Assembly (NCBI RefSeq): GCF_001514115.1
Contig: NZ_KQ948461.1
Coordinates: 248,001-312,000, forward strand
DNA from: Streptomyces olivochromogenes
GTDB taxonomy: Bacteria > Actinomycetota > Actinomycetes > Streptomycetales > Streptomycetaceae
DNA: 64,000 nt
Direction of reading: 5' to 3'
Made by a program: the position numbers and the translations under genes. The notes beneath the pieces are model-generated. The model had not been told where the DNA came from, made no database searches, and worked only from the letters and a program-made list of their open reading frames with translations. Of this stretch, positions 57,733-64,000 are shown one piece after another (positions within the stretch are counted from its first letter, which is position 1; each line of letters opens with the position of its first letter).

Positions 57733-58108
57733 GGCGCGTGCACCTCGCTGTGCAAGTGAGAGGGAGTGACGGGCAGTGGGCTGTGGGCTCGCGGCTGCTG
57801 GATGGGGCCGGGGAGGTCGGGGCCGCGTCGGTCGGGGCGCGGTGCGCGGGGGAGACCTGGCTGTATCGGGTGCGGCGGGCCTCAGAAGCGGGTGGGGTGC
57901 CCGGAGCTGTTGGCGGCCGGAGACAGGCCCTCGACCCGGTGGGGTCAGTGGCCTTGGGTGCGATGACCGTCTCGGGGTCGAGACGGCGGTGTGGCTTGGG
58001 GAACTGACTTCGTTGGAACGTCAGGACAATTTAAAGCGCTTTAAGTTCTGGTACTATCGGCTCGTTTCGTGAACGTGTCAAGGGTGTTGCCCGAGGAGAT
58101 GCCGGGAG
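57733..58108. other. Divergent regulatory region of the sugar/polyol cluster
   Basis: 376 bp without a gene. It holds a CCGTCTC/GAGACGG stem-loop (57967-57986), the LacI-type operator at 58031-58044 and a TACTAT -10-like hexamer at 58052-58057 for the regulator gene. Confidence 0.6.
58031..58044. promoter_or_regulatory. LacI-family operator
   Basis: TTAAAGCGCTTTAA is a perfect 14-bp palindrome with the central CG typical of LacI-family sites. It stands out as AT-rich in GC-rich DNA. It overlaps the -35 region of the divergent lacI-like gene, so autoregulation and repression of the binding-protein operon are both plausible. Confidence 0.75.
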
Positions 58109-59146
58109 GTGCGAGTGGACGACGACGCTTCCGCGAGTCGCAGGGACGGCGCGAGCAAACGCCCCCGGCTGGAGGACGTGGCCGCCCGCGTGGGCGTGTC
58201 CACCGCGTCCGTCTCCCTGGTGCTGCGGGGTGTGCCGGGCCCCAGCGAGCGCACCCGGCAACGCGTCCTGAAAGCCGCCGCCGAGCTCGGTTACCAGGTG
58301 GACCGCACCGCAAGTCTGCTGGCCAGCAGGCGCACCCGGCTGCTCGGCGTCATGGTCGACATCCACAGCCCCTTCCACGCGGATCTGGTCGAGCATCTCC
58401 ACACGGCCGCCGAGGAGGTCGGCTACGACCTCGTCCTCAGCACCCAGACCCGTACCCGCGACGAACACACCGCCGTCGAGACGCTGCTGGCCTTCCGCAG
58501 CGAGGCTCTGATCCTGCTCGGCCCGACCGCCTCCGGGGACGCACTCGCCGCGCTGGACCGCAAGGCTCCCGTCATCGCCGTCGGCCGCCGGATCGCCGAC
58601 GCCGACCTCGATGTCGTCCGCTCGGCCGACGACGACGGGGTCGGCCAGGTGGTCGACCACCTGGTGGAGCTCGGCCACCGCGCGATCACGTATGTCGACG
58701 GCGGCAAGGGTGTCATCGCCACCGACCGTCGCCGCGGCTACCGCGCCGCCATGCGTCGGCACGGCCTGGAGGCGCACATCGGGGTCCTGCGCGGTGACAA
58801 CACCGAGGCGGCCGGCGAACGTGCCGCCCGCCAGCTGCTCGACGGCGCCGAACTCCCCACCGCCATCGTCGCGTTCAACGACCAGTCCGCCATCGGCGTC
58901 CTGGCGGCTCTGTCCCGTGCCGGGGTCGCCGTCCCGGGCGAGGTGTCCGTGGTCGGCTACGACGACGACGCCCTCTCCCGCCTGAGCTGTTTCAATCTGA
59001 CCACGGTCAGCCAGAGCGCCCGTGAACAGGCCCGGCATGCGGTGGTCGCCGCCGTCGAGCGCCTGGACCAGGGCCGCACCGAGCCCCGCGAGGTCGTACT
59101 GACCCCACGGCTCGTCCTGCGTGGCACCACCGCGGAGCGCGTCTGA
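58109..59146 (+). CDS. LacI-family transcriptional regulator of the sugar/polyol cluster
   Basis: 345 residues. HTH PRLEDVAARVGVSTASVSLV and hinge region ERTRQRVLKAAAELGYQVDR, then the sensor domain (LLGVMVDIHSPFHADLVEHL; VIAVGRRIADADLDVV; VDHLVELGHRAITYVDGG; FNDQSAIGVLAALSRAGVAV; VVGYDDDALSRLS). GTG 58109 and GTG 58115 are both possible starts; GGGAGG lies five bases before the second. It is divergent from the orphan binding protein, with a palindromic operator between them. Confidence 0.92.
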   Translation: MRVDDDASASRRDGASKRPRLEDVAARVGVSTASVSLVLRGVPGPSERTRQRVLKAAAELGYQVDRTASLLASRRTRLLGVMVDIHSPFHADLVEHLHTAAEEVGYDLVLSTQTRTRDEHTAVETLLAFRSEALILLGPTASGDALAALDRKAPVIAVGRRIADADLDVVRSADDDGVGQVVDHLVELGHRAITYVDGGKGVIATDRRRGYRAAMRRHGLEAHIGVLRGDNTEAAGERAARQLLDGAELPTAIVAFNDQSAIGVLAALSRAGVAVPGEVSVVGYDDDALSRLSCFNLTTVSQSAREQARHAVVAAVERLDQGRTEPREVVLTPRLVLRGTTAERV

Positions 59147-59187
59147 CAGGCGTTTCGGGGTCGCGGCGGTTGTGGTGCGGGTCGGCG

Positions 59188-59886
59188 TCAGGCGGCCGGG
59201 CGCACCAGGCCCGACTCGTAGGCGAAGGCCACCGCCTGCACGCGGGCGCGGGCGCCGATCTTGGCGAGGATGTGGCTGACGTGTGACTTGACGGTGGTCG
59301 GCGCGATGGACAGCCGCGCGGCGATCTCGGCGTTGGACCAGCCGGAGGCGACGGCGGTGAGGACGTCGCGTTCCCGCTCGGTGAGCATGTCGAGCCCTGT
59401 TTCCTGCTCGGTGGTGCGGGCCGGGCGCTCCTGGCGGACGGCGTCGATGAGCGCGCGGGTGACGCTGGGAGTGGTGACGGCGTCTCCGGCGGCCACGATA
59501 CGGACGGCCGCGGTCAGTTCGTCGGGGGTGGCGTCCTGGGGGAGGAAGCCCCCAGCTCCGGCGCGCAGTGCCGCATAGGCGTACCCCTCGTGGCTGCTGG
59601 GGGTCAGGACCAGTACGCGCGGGGGGCGCCCGCCGGCTCTGACGGTCTCGGGGGCCGGAAGCGGGGTGAGGGGCCGGGTGATGCGGCGGATGGCCTCGAC
59701 GCCGTTCGGATCGGCTGCGTGGTTGCCCATCACGACGACGTCGGGACCGAGCGTGGCACTCAAGCGGACCGCCTCGGCGCCACTCGTCGCCTCGCCGACG
59801 ACGGTCAGGTCGGGTTCGGCCGCCAGAAGCATGCGCAGACCGAGACGGTGCAGGGACTGGCTGTGCACGACGAGTACGGAGGTCAT
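59188..59886 (-). CDS. Atypical NarL/LuxR-type response regulator lacking the phosphorylation site
   Basis: 232 residues. The receiver fold is recognisable (VLVVHSQSLHRLGLRMLLAA; LVLTPSSHEGYAYAALRAGA), but key residues are changed: the acidic pair after beta1 is His-Ser, the phospho-acceptor Asp (normally L-M-D) reads VVVMGNHAADP, and the conserved Lys (F-L-L-K-D) is Gln in GFLPQDATPDEL. The LuxR HTH is intact: LTERERDVLTAVASGWSNAE, IAARLSIAPTTVKSHVSHIL. No sensor kinase is adjacent. It should be controlled by something other than Asp phosphorylation. Confidence 0.9.
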   Translation of the reverse strand: MTSVLVVHSQSLHRLGLRMLLAAEPDLTVVGEATSGAEAVRLSATLGPDVVVMGNHAADPNGVEAIRRITRPLTPLPAPETVRAGGRPPRVLVLTPSSHEGYAYAALRAGAGGFLPQDATPDELTAAVRIVAAGDAVTTPSVTRALIDAVRQERPARTTEQETGLDMLTERERDVLTAVASGWSNAEIAARLSIAPTTVKSHVSHILAKIGARARVQAVAFAYESGLVRPAA

Positions 59887-59954
59887 GACGGGCGCCCTTC
59901 GTGAGGGTGGGGGCGACCGCCGACGTGGGTCGGGTGCCCGCCACCGCACTCCCC

Positions 59955-59977
59955 GTGAACGAAACGGTTTCGTTCAC
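59955..59977. promoter_or_regulatory. Perfect 23-bp inverted repeat, candidate TetR-type operator
   Basis: GTGAACGAAAC-G-GTTTCGTTCAC (11-bp arms), 69 bases upstream of the response-regulator start, in the region divergent from argG. The form (A-C-G-A-A-A-C core with dyad) is typical of TetR-family sites, but no tetR gene is in the window. Confidence 0.65.
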
Positions 59978-60009
59978 TTCGGTGTCATCAGCGTAGCTCC
60001 GGTGCTATC

Positions 60010-60025
60010 GAAACGGCATCGTTTC
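60010..60025. promoter_or_regulatory. Second related inverted repeat, GAAACG-GCAT-CGTTTC
   Basis: Shares the GAAACG/CGTTTC half-site with the 59955-59977 palindrome, centre-to-centre about 52 bp (five helical turns), suggesting two sites for one regulator between the response-regulator and argG genes. Confidence 0.55.
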
Positions 60026-60081
60026 CTTTGTGGTCTCGGTCACTTCTCGACCCGCGGGGCGCTCAACGGTCTATGGAGTGG

Positions 60082-60112
60082 CCTTGCATGACCATGCGGA
60101 ATGTTGCATAAT
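60082..60112. promoter_or_regulatory. Candidate ARG boxes upstream of argG
   Basis: The stretch contains TTGCATGACCATGC and GTTGCATAATC, two AT-rich half-sites resembling ArgR-binding ARG boxes, ending seven bases before the argG ATG. ArgR repression by arginine is known for arg genes in Streptomyces. The match is by eye only. Confidence 0.4.
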
Positions 60113-60118
60113 CTTGCC

Positions 60119-61567
60119 ATGTCCAAGGTCCTGACTTCCCTCCCCACCGGCGAGCGCGTCGGCATCGCCTTCTCCGGCGGGCTCGACACTTCGGTCGCCG
60201 TCGCCTGGATGCGCGACAAGGGCGCCGTCCCGTGCACGTACACCGCCGACATCGGTCAGTACGACGAGCCCGACATCGCGTCCGTGCCCGGCCGTGCCAC
60301 CGCGTACGGCGCCGAGATCACCCGGCTCGTCGACTGCCGTGCCGCGCTGGTCGAGGAAGGGCTTGCCGCGCTCGCCTGCGGCGCGTTCCACATCAGGTCG
60401 GGCGGGCGCCCGTACTTCAACACCACGCCGCTGGGGCGTGCCGTCACCGGCACGCTGCTGGTGCGGGCCATGCTCGAGGACGGGGTGCAGATCTGGGGCG
60501 ACGGCTCCACGTTCAAGGGCAATGACATCGAGCGGTTCTACCGGTACGGGCTGCTCGCCAACCCGCACCTGCGGATCTACAAGCCCTGGCTGGACGCGGA
60601 CTTCGTCACGGAGCTCGGCGGCCGCAAGGAGATGTCGGAGTGGCTGCTCGCGCACGGGCTGCCGTACCGGGACTCGACGGAGAAGGCGTACTCCACGGAC
60701 GCCAACATCTGGGGCGCCACGCACGAGGCCAAGACCCTGGAGCACCTCGACACCGGTATCGAGACGGTCGACCCGATCATGGGCGTGAGGTTCTGGGACC
60801 CGTCGGTGGAGATCGCCACCGAGGACGTGACGATCGGCTTCGACCAGGGCCGTCCGGTCACCATCAACGGCAAGGAGTTCGGCTCGCCGGTCGACCTCGT
60901 CATGGAGGCCAACGCGATCGGCGGCCGGCACGGCCTCGGCATGTCCGACCAGATCGAGAACCGGATCATCGAGGCCAAGAGCCGTGGCATCTACGAGGCG
61001 CCCGGCATGGCGCTGCTGCACATCGCCTACGAGCGCCTGGTCAACGCGATCCACAACGAGGACACCGTGGCCGCGTACCACAACCAGGGCCGCCAGCTCG
61101 GCCGTCTGCTCTACGAGGGCCGCTGGCTCGACCCGCAGGCGCTGATGGTGCGCGAGTCGCTGCAGCGCTGGGTCGGCGCGGCGATCACCGGCGAGGTGAC
61201 CGTGCGGCTGCGCCGCGGCGAGGACTACTCGGTCCTCGACACCCGGGGCCCCGCGCTCAGCTACCACCCGGACAAGCTCTCCATGGAGCGGACCGAGGAC
61301 TCGGCGTTCGGCCCGGTGGACCGCATCGGCCAGCTCACCATGCGGAACCTGGACATCGCCGACTCCCGTGCCCGTCTCGAGCAGTACGCGGGCCTGGGCC
61401 TGGTCGGCAGCGACCACGCGACGCCGATCGGCGCCGCGCAGGCGGCCTCGACCGGTCTGATCGGCGCCATGGACGAGGGCGGCGCCGAGGTGATCGCCTC
61501 GCGGGGCGAGGCCGCGGACGAGGAGACGATGCTGGACCGCGCCGCGATGGAGTCCGGCACGGACTGA
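60119..61567 (+). CDS. argG: Argininosuccinate synthase
   Basis: 482 residues, the long (E. coli-like) subtype. It joins citrulline and aspartate using ATP in arginine synthesis. Motifs: ATP P-loop GIAFSGGLDTSVAVAWMRDK at the N-terminus, YTADIGQYDEPDIASVPGRA, GDGSTFKGNDIERFYRYGLL, AYSTDANIWGATHEAKTLE and MSDQIENRIIEAKSRGIYEA. The ATG at 60119 has only a weak ribosome-binding site. It is monocistronic, ending in a strong hairpin, and has no other arg gene beside it. Confidence 0.97.
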   Translation: MSKVLTSLPTGERVGIAFSGGLDTSVAVAWMRDKGAVPCTYTADIGQYDEPDIASVPGRATAYGAEITRLVDCRAALVEEGLAALACGAFHIRSGGRPYFNTTPLGRAVTGTLLVRAMLEDGVQIWGDGSTFKGNDIERFYRYGLLANPHLRIYKPWLDADFVTELGGRKEMSEWLLAHGLPYRDSTEKAYSTDANIWGATHEAKTLEHLDTGIETVDPIMGVRFWDPSVEIATEDVTIGFDQGRPVTINGKEFGSPVDLVMEANAIGGRHGLGMSDQIENRIIEAKSRGIYEAPGMALLHIAYERLVNAIHNEDTVAAYHNQGRQLGRLLYEGRWLDPQALMVRESLQRWVGAAITGEVTVRLRRGEDYSVLDTRGPALSYHPDKLSMERTEDSAFGPVDRIGQLTMRNLDIADSRARLEQYAGLGLVGSDHATPIGAAQAASTGLIGAMDEGGAEVIASRGEAADEETMLDRAAMESGTD

Positions 61568-61595
61568 CGCAGGTCACCGGTCGTACACACCCGGG

Positions 61596-61635
61596 CGGCG
61601 GGCCCCGGCGGATTCTGTTCCGCCGGGGCCCGCCG
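61596..61635. terminator. argG terminator, 17-bp perfect hairpin
   Basis: Arms 61596-61612 (CGGCGGGCCCCGGCGGA) and 61619-61635 (its exact complement) with a 6-base loop, 28 bases after the argG stop. Confidence 0.85.
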
Positions 61636-61681
61636 TCGTCCGTTGCGCGAGGGGGAGGGATGCGCCGCCTTGGCTCCCGTC

Positions 61682-61768
61682 GCCGAACAGCGACCTCACG
61701 CGCGGGAAGTGCCGAACAGCGACCTCACGCATGGGAAGTGCCGAACAGCGACCTCACACAGGGGGAGT
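61682..61768. repeat. Three tandem 29-bp repeats
   Basis: Copies at 61682-61710, 61711-61739 and 61740-61768 share the core GCCGAACAGCGACCTCAC. The first two differ at two positions and the third is more diverged. They are directly adjacent with no spacers, so this is not a CRISPR array. Confidence 0.9.
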
Positions 61769-61900
61769 GGCGGCGCCAGGCTCACCGACGCACCGTCCGC
61801 CGACGTTCCCTGTCCGCCGGGGAACTCCCAGCGCATCTGGCAGGGCATCACATCGCGACAGCCGGCGAGCGCCAGTGGCCGGAGGCTGCGGTCCGCAGGG

Positions 61901-63034
61901 CTACGGGTGCAATATCACCTTCGTGTAGCCCTCGATCCGCTTGTCGAACTTGTCGTAGCCCGACGGTGCCTGATCCAGGGGCAGTTCGTGGGAGACGACG
62001 AAACTGGGCTTCGCCCTGCCCTCGATGATCATGTCGCGCAGGTACCGGTTGTAGCGCTTCACGTTGCACTGTCCCGTACCCATCCGCAGGCCCTTCTCGA
62101 AGAGCTTGCCGATCGAGACGAGGAGCATGCCCTGCTTGGCCTGTTCGTCCGGGCCGCCGGGGTCGGAGGGTACATAGAGGCCGGGCACCCCGAGCGCTCC
62201 GGTGGCTCGCACCGTGCCGACGAGCGAGTTCAGGACGGTCGCCGGTTCCTCGCGGTCCGTGCCGTGCCCTGTCGCCTGATAGCCGACGGCGTCAATGCCC
62301 TTGTCCGTGCCGATGCCCTCCGTCTGGTCCTTGATCTGCTCGATCGGGTTGCCCTCGGAGAAGTTGATCGGAACCGCGCCTATCTCCTCGGCCTTCTGCA
62401 GCCGTTCGGGGACCCGGTCCACGACGAAGACCTTCTTCGCGCCGCGCATCAGAGCCGAGTAGGCGGCCATGAGTCCGACCGGGCCTCCGCCGTACACCGC
62501 GACGCTCTCGCCCGGGCGGACCTGGGCGAGCTCACAACCGTGGTATCCGGTGGGGAAAATGTCGGCGAGCAATATGAAATCGCTCTCGTGCTCGTTTCCC
62601 GGCGGCAGCTTCAGGCAGTTGAAGTCGGCGAAGGGTACGCGCAGATATTCGGCCTGGCCACCCTTCCAGGGTCCCATGGCGACGTATCCGTACGCGCCGC
62701 CCGCGAAACCGGGATTGACGGTCAGACAGTAACCGGTGAATCCCTCGACGCAGTTCATGCAGAACCCGCAGGCGACGTTGAAGGGCATGACCACACGGTC
62801 GCCCTCCTTGAGCGAGGTGATGCCCTGGCCGAGTTCTTCGATGATTCCCATGTTCTCGTGGCCGAAGACGATGCCGGGCTCGGCGGCGGTACGTCCCTCG
62901 TACATATGCAGATCGGATCCGCATATCGCGGTGGAAGTGACCCGTACGATCACATCGTTCGGGTGCTGGATGCTGGGCTTTTCAACCTCTTCGACCGCAA
63001 CGCTGAACGGCCCTTTGTAAACGACGGCCTTCAC
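61901..63034 (-). CDS. Zinc-dependent alcohol dehydrogenase, glutathione-independent formaldehyde dehydrogenase type
   Basis: 377 residues from GTG 63034, which has GGAGG eight bases upstream. Catalytic zinc ligands are in TAICGSDLHMYEG and VFGHENMGIIEELG; structural zinc cysteines are in VACGFCMNCVEGFTGYC. The NAD site is VAVYGGGPVGLMAAYSALMR, and KGIDAVGYQATGHG lies further on. The insertion pattern and length fit the FdhA-like subgroup, in which a tightly bound NAD catalyses aldehyde dismutation or formaldehyde oxidation. It is monocistronic, convergent with argG. A general medium-chain alcohol dehydrogenase remains possible. Confidence 0.9.
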   Translation of the reverse strand: MKAVVYKGPFSVAVEEVEKPSIQHPNDVIVRVTSTAICGSDLHMYEGRTAAEPGIVFGHENMGIIEELGQGITSLKEGDRVVMPFNVACGFCMNCVEGFTGYCLTVNPGFAGGAYGYVAMGPWKGGQAEYLRVPFADFNCLKLPPGNEHESDFILLADIFPTGYHGCELAQVRPGESVAVYGGGPVGLMAAYSALMRGAKKVFVVDRVPERLQKAEEIGAVPINFSEGNPIEQIKDQTEGIGTDKGIDAVGYQATGHGTDREEPATVLNSLVGTVRATGALGVPGLYVPSDPGGPDEQAKQGMLLVSIGKLFEKGLRMGTGQCNVKRYNRYLRDMIIEGRAKPSFVVSHELPLDQAPSGYDKFDKRIEGYTKVILHP

Positions 63035-63210
63035 GGCTGCCACCTCCGCTCGGTGACGCATGTATGAGATGTCCACGCCCCCGCCCGCATTCTCCGCGTG
63101 ACCCATCTCTCATGATTCTCCGTCCTGCGCGATCGGACAAGCCGGTAACGTCGATGTGAATAACTGCCCGGTGCCGTGCAGAGAAATACAGTGGAGAGGG
63201 AGGCCGAAAG

Positions 63211-63402
63211 ATGTCAGCACAGCGACTGGGAACGCTGCTTGTCCCCGTGCCGGGATTGTCCGGCACCACCTATCCGCCGGGAACGACCGTGACGGTCCGC
63301 GGCCGAGGCGCTACGGTCGACGCCTTCGTCAACGGCGACTGGCTTCCCCTGTCGTGGTGGGAGTTCTCCGACGGCCTGCGCGAGGACATCGCCGACCGCT
63401 GA
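63211..63402 (+). CDS. Small conserved-looking hypothetical protein
   Basis: 63 residues. The ATG at 63211 is preceded by GAGAGGGAGG, a clear ribosome-binding site. The sequence (TTYPPGTTVTVRGRGATVDA; FVNGDWLPLSWWEFSDGLRE) suggests a small beta-rich cytoplasmic protein with a Trp-rich strand. No family is recognised. It is followed by a terminator hairpin, which supports an independent transcription unit. Confidence 0.65.
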   Translation: MSAQRLGTLLVPVPGLSGTTYPPGTTVTVRGRGATVDAFVNGDWLPLSWWEFSDGLREDIADR

Positions 63403-63480
63403 CCTTCCGCGCCGATGCCGTCGTGGGCATCGGCGATGACGATGGTCCTGGGTGCGGTCGTGGCGTTCCTCTGGAGTTCA

Positions 63481-63519
63481 AAGCCCCCGGCAGTGAGCCT
63501 CTGTGCCTGCCGGGGGCTT
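63481..63519. terminator. 13-bp hairpin terminator
   Basis: AAGCCCCCGGCAG (63481-63493) pairs with CTGCCGGGGGCTT (63507-63519). It sits between the small gene and the convergent MFS gene, so it can serve both. Confidence 0.8.
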
Positions 63520-63576
63520 CGTGTGCCCGCCCACCCGTCATGGATCGGTGGTGCGGGCGTCCGTGTCGGAGTTCCT

Positions 63577-64000
63577 CTAGCGGTGGGCCGTGGCGGGCCG
63601 GCCGCCCTGGCCGGTGTTCCTGTCCCGTCCCGTGCGGAGCCGCTGGGCGGCGAGCGCGAGGGCGCTGAAGGCGATGACGGCCGCGCTGTAGACGACCGAG
63701 GTCTCGTGCAGGCCGACGTTCGTGGCGGCGATCCCTGCGACCACGGCCGGGATGCTGAAGGCCAGGTAGGAGATGACGAACGCGACCGCGAACAGTTCGC
63801 CCCGCTCGGCCGGCTCGGCGATTCGGGCGAGTGTGCCGAAGCTGGCGAGAGCCGAGCCGCCGAAGCCGACTCCGGCGATGGCGGTGCCGGACGCGGCCAT
63901 GGTGAGCGAGTGCGCCTCCACACCGCCCAGGCCGACGGCCGTGCCGAGCAGCAGCAAGGTGGCCGCAAGGGCGAGCGTGCGCTCGGTGGGCCAGCCGCGC
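63577..64000 (-). CDS. MFS transporter, C-terminal part (gene starts beyond the window)
   Basis: About 140 C-terminal residues with four hydrophobic helices: LALAATLLLLGTAVGLGG, AIAGVGFGGSALASFGTLA, FAVAFVISYLAFSIPAVVAG and VYSAAVIAFSALALAAQRL, ending in a Gly/Arg-rich tail. The spacing fits the last helices of a 12-TM MFS exporter. The frame is open to the window edge. Confidence 0.78.
   Translation of the reverse strand, partial: RGWPTERTLALAATLLLLGTAVGLGGVEAHSLTMAASGTAIAGVGFGGSALASFGTLARIAEPAERGELFAVAFVISYLAFSIPAVVAGIAATNVGLHETSVVYSAAVIAFSALALAAQRLRTGRDRNTGQGGRPATAHR

Larger units (their letters stand above)
61568..61900. other. Convergent intergenic region with terminator and 29-bp repeats
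   Basis: 333 bp between argG and the convergent dehydrogenase gene. It contains a 17-bp-arm hairpin and a three-copy tandem repeat (both listed). I find no supported gene; the open frames that cross it depend on the repeat composition. Confidence 0.6.

Noticed and set aside
61682..61768. Three direct repeats of 29 bp, the length of some CRISPR repeats
   Set aside because: The copies are contiguous with no spacers, diverge progressively, and there are no cas genes.
1..64000. Recent mobile element or prophage as cause of the decayed genes
   Set aside because: I found no transposase, integrase, phage structural gene or tRNA attachment site anywhere in the window.

Overview
The window is high-GC DNA with many GTG starts, ATGA/GTGA stop-start overlaps, a SpoIIE/HATPase regulator family, an LAETG-type sorting signal and sugar ABC systems without their own ATPase. 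This points to a Streptomyces (or close actinomycete) chromosome, in an accessory-rich region. I saw no rRNA, tRNA, CRISPR array or transposase.

Layout. 1-5830: a vitamin B12 block, with methylmalonyl-CoA mutase (mutA, partial mutB) and a three-gene ABC importer behind a cobalamin riboswitch. 5916-8192: a P450 and an acyltransferase. 8580-17008: an arabinoside-utilisation cluster (clan-A glycosidase with ricin-type lectin, two permeases, binding lipoprotein, GH127 beta-L-arabinofuranosidase, LacI regulator). 17057-20344: an L7/L12-CTD-like protein, a degenerate histidine phosphatase co-translated with a Ppx/GppA phosphatase, and an arsC/arsR pair.

20409-28474 is the most interesting region. 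It holds SbnA- and SbnB-like enzymes, which together make L-2,3-diaminopropionate. Between them lies a split Pls/PosA-type peptide synthetase: one membrane protein with a carrier domain and three membrane-flanked left-handed beta-helix (C-like) domains but no adenylation domain, and a separate protein with a truncated condensation lobe, an adenylation domain and a carrier. A decayed TauD/SyrP-like oxygenase remnant sits between them. The parsimonious product is a diaminopropionate homopolymer or a related small peptide.

28535-33753: an anti-sigma-type ATPase, an IclR-glycerol kinase pair and a wall-anchored DUF1996 protein. 33905-40913: a xylose/ribose-type ABC operon, divergent from an operon that couples a GAF-PAS-GAF-SpoIIE-HATPase regulator to a second, paralogous sugar-binding lipoprotein. 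40957-53123: a polysaccharide deacetylase, a decayed GH2 fragment, GNAT, MFS/MarR, a TPR-like membrane protein, a methyltransferase remnant beside an intact methyltransferase, a HEAT-repeat protein and two poorly known proteins. 53249-59146: a sugar/polyol catabolic cluster whose ABC permease is reduced to an N-terminal stub, with its LacI regulator and palindromic operator. 59188-64000: an atypical response regulator, argG, a zinc alcohol/formaldehyde dehydrogenase, a small protein and a partial MFS transporter.

Recurring themes are short tandem duplications at gene ends, several decayed gene fragments, and paralogues that have lost catalytic residues.
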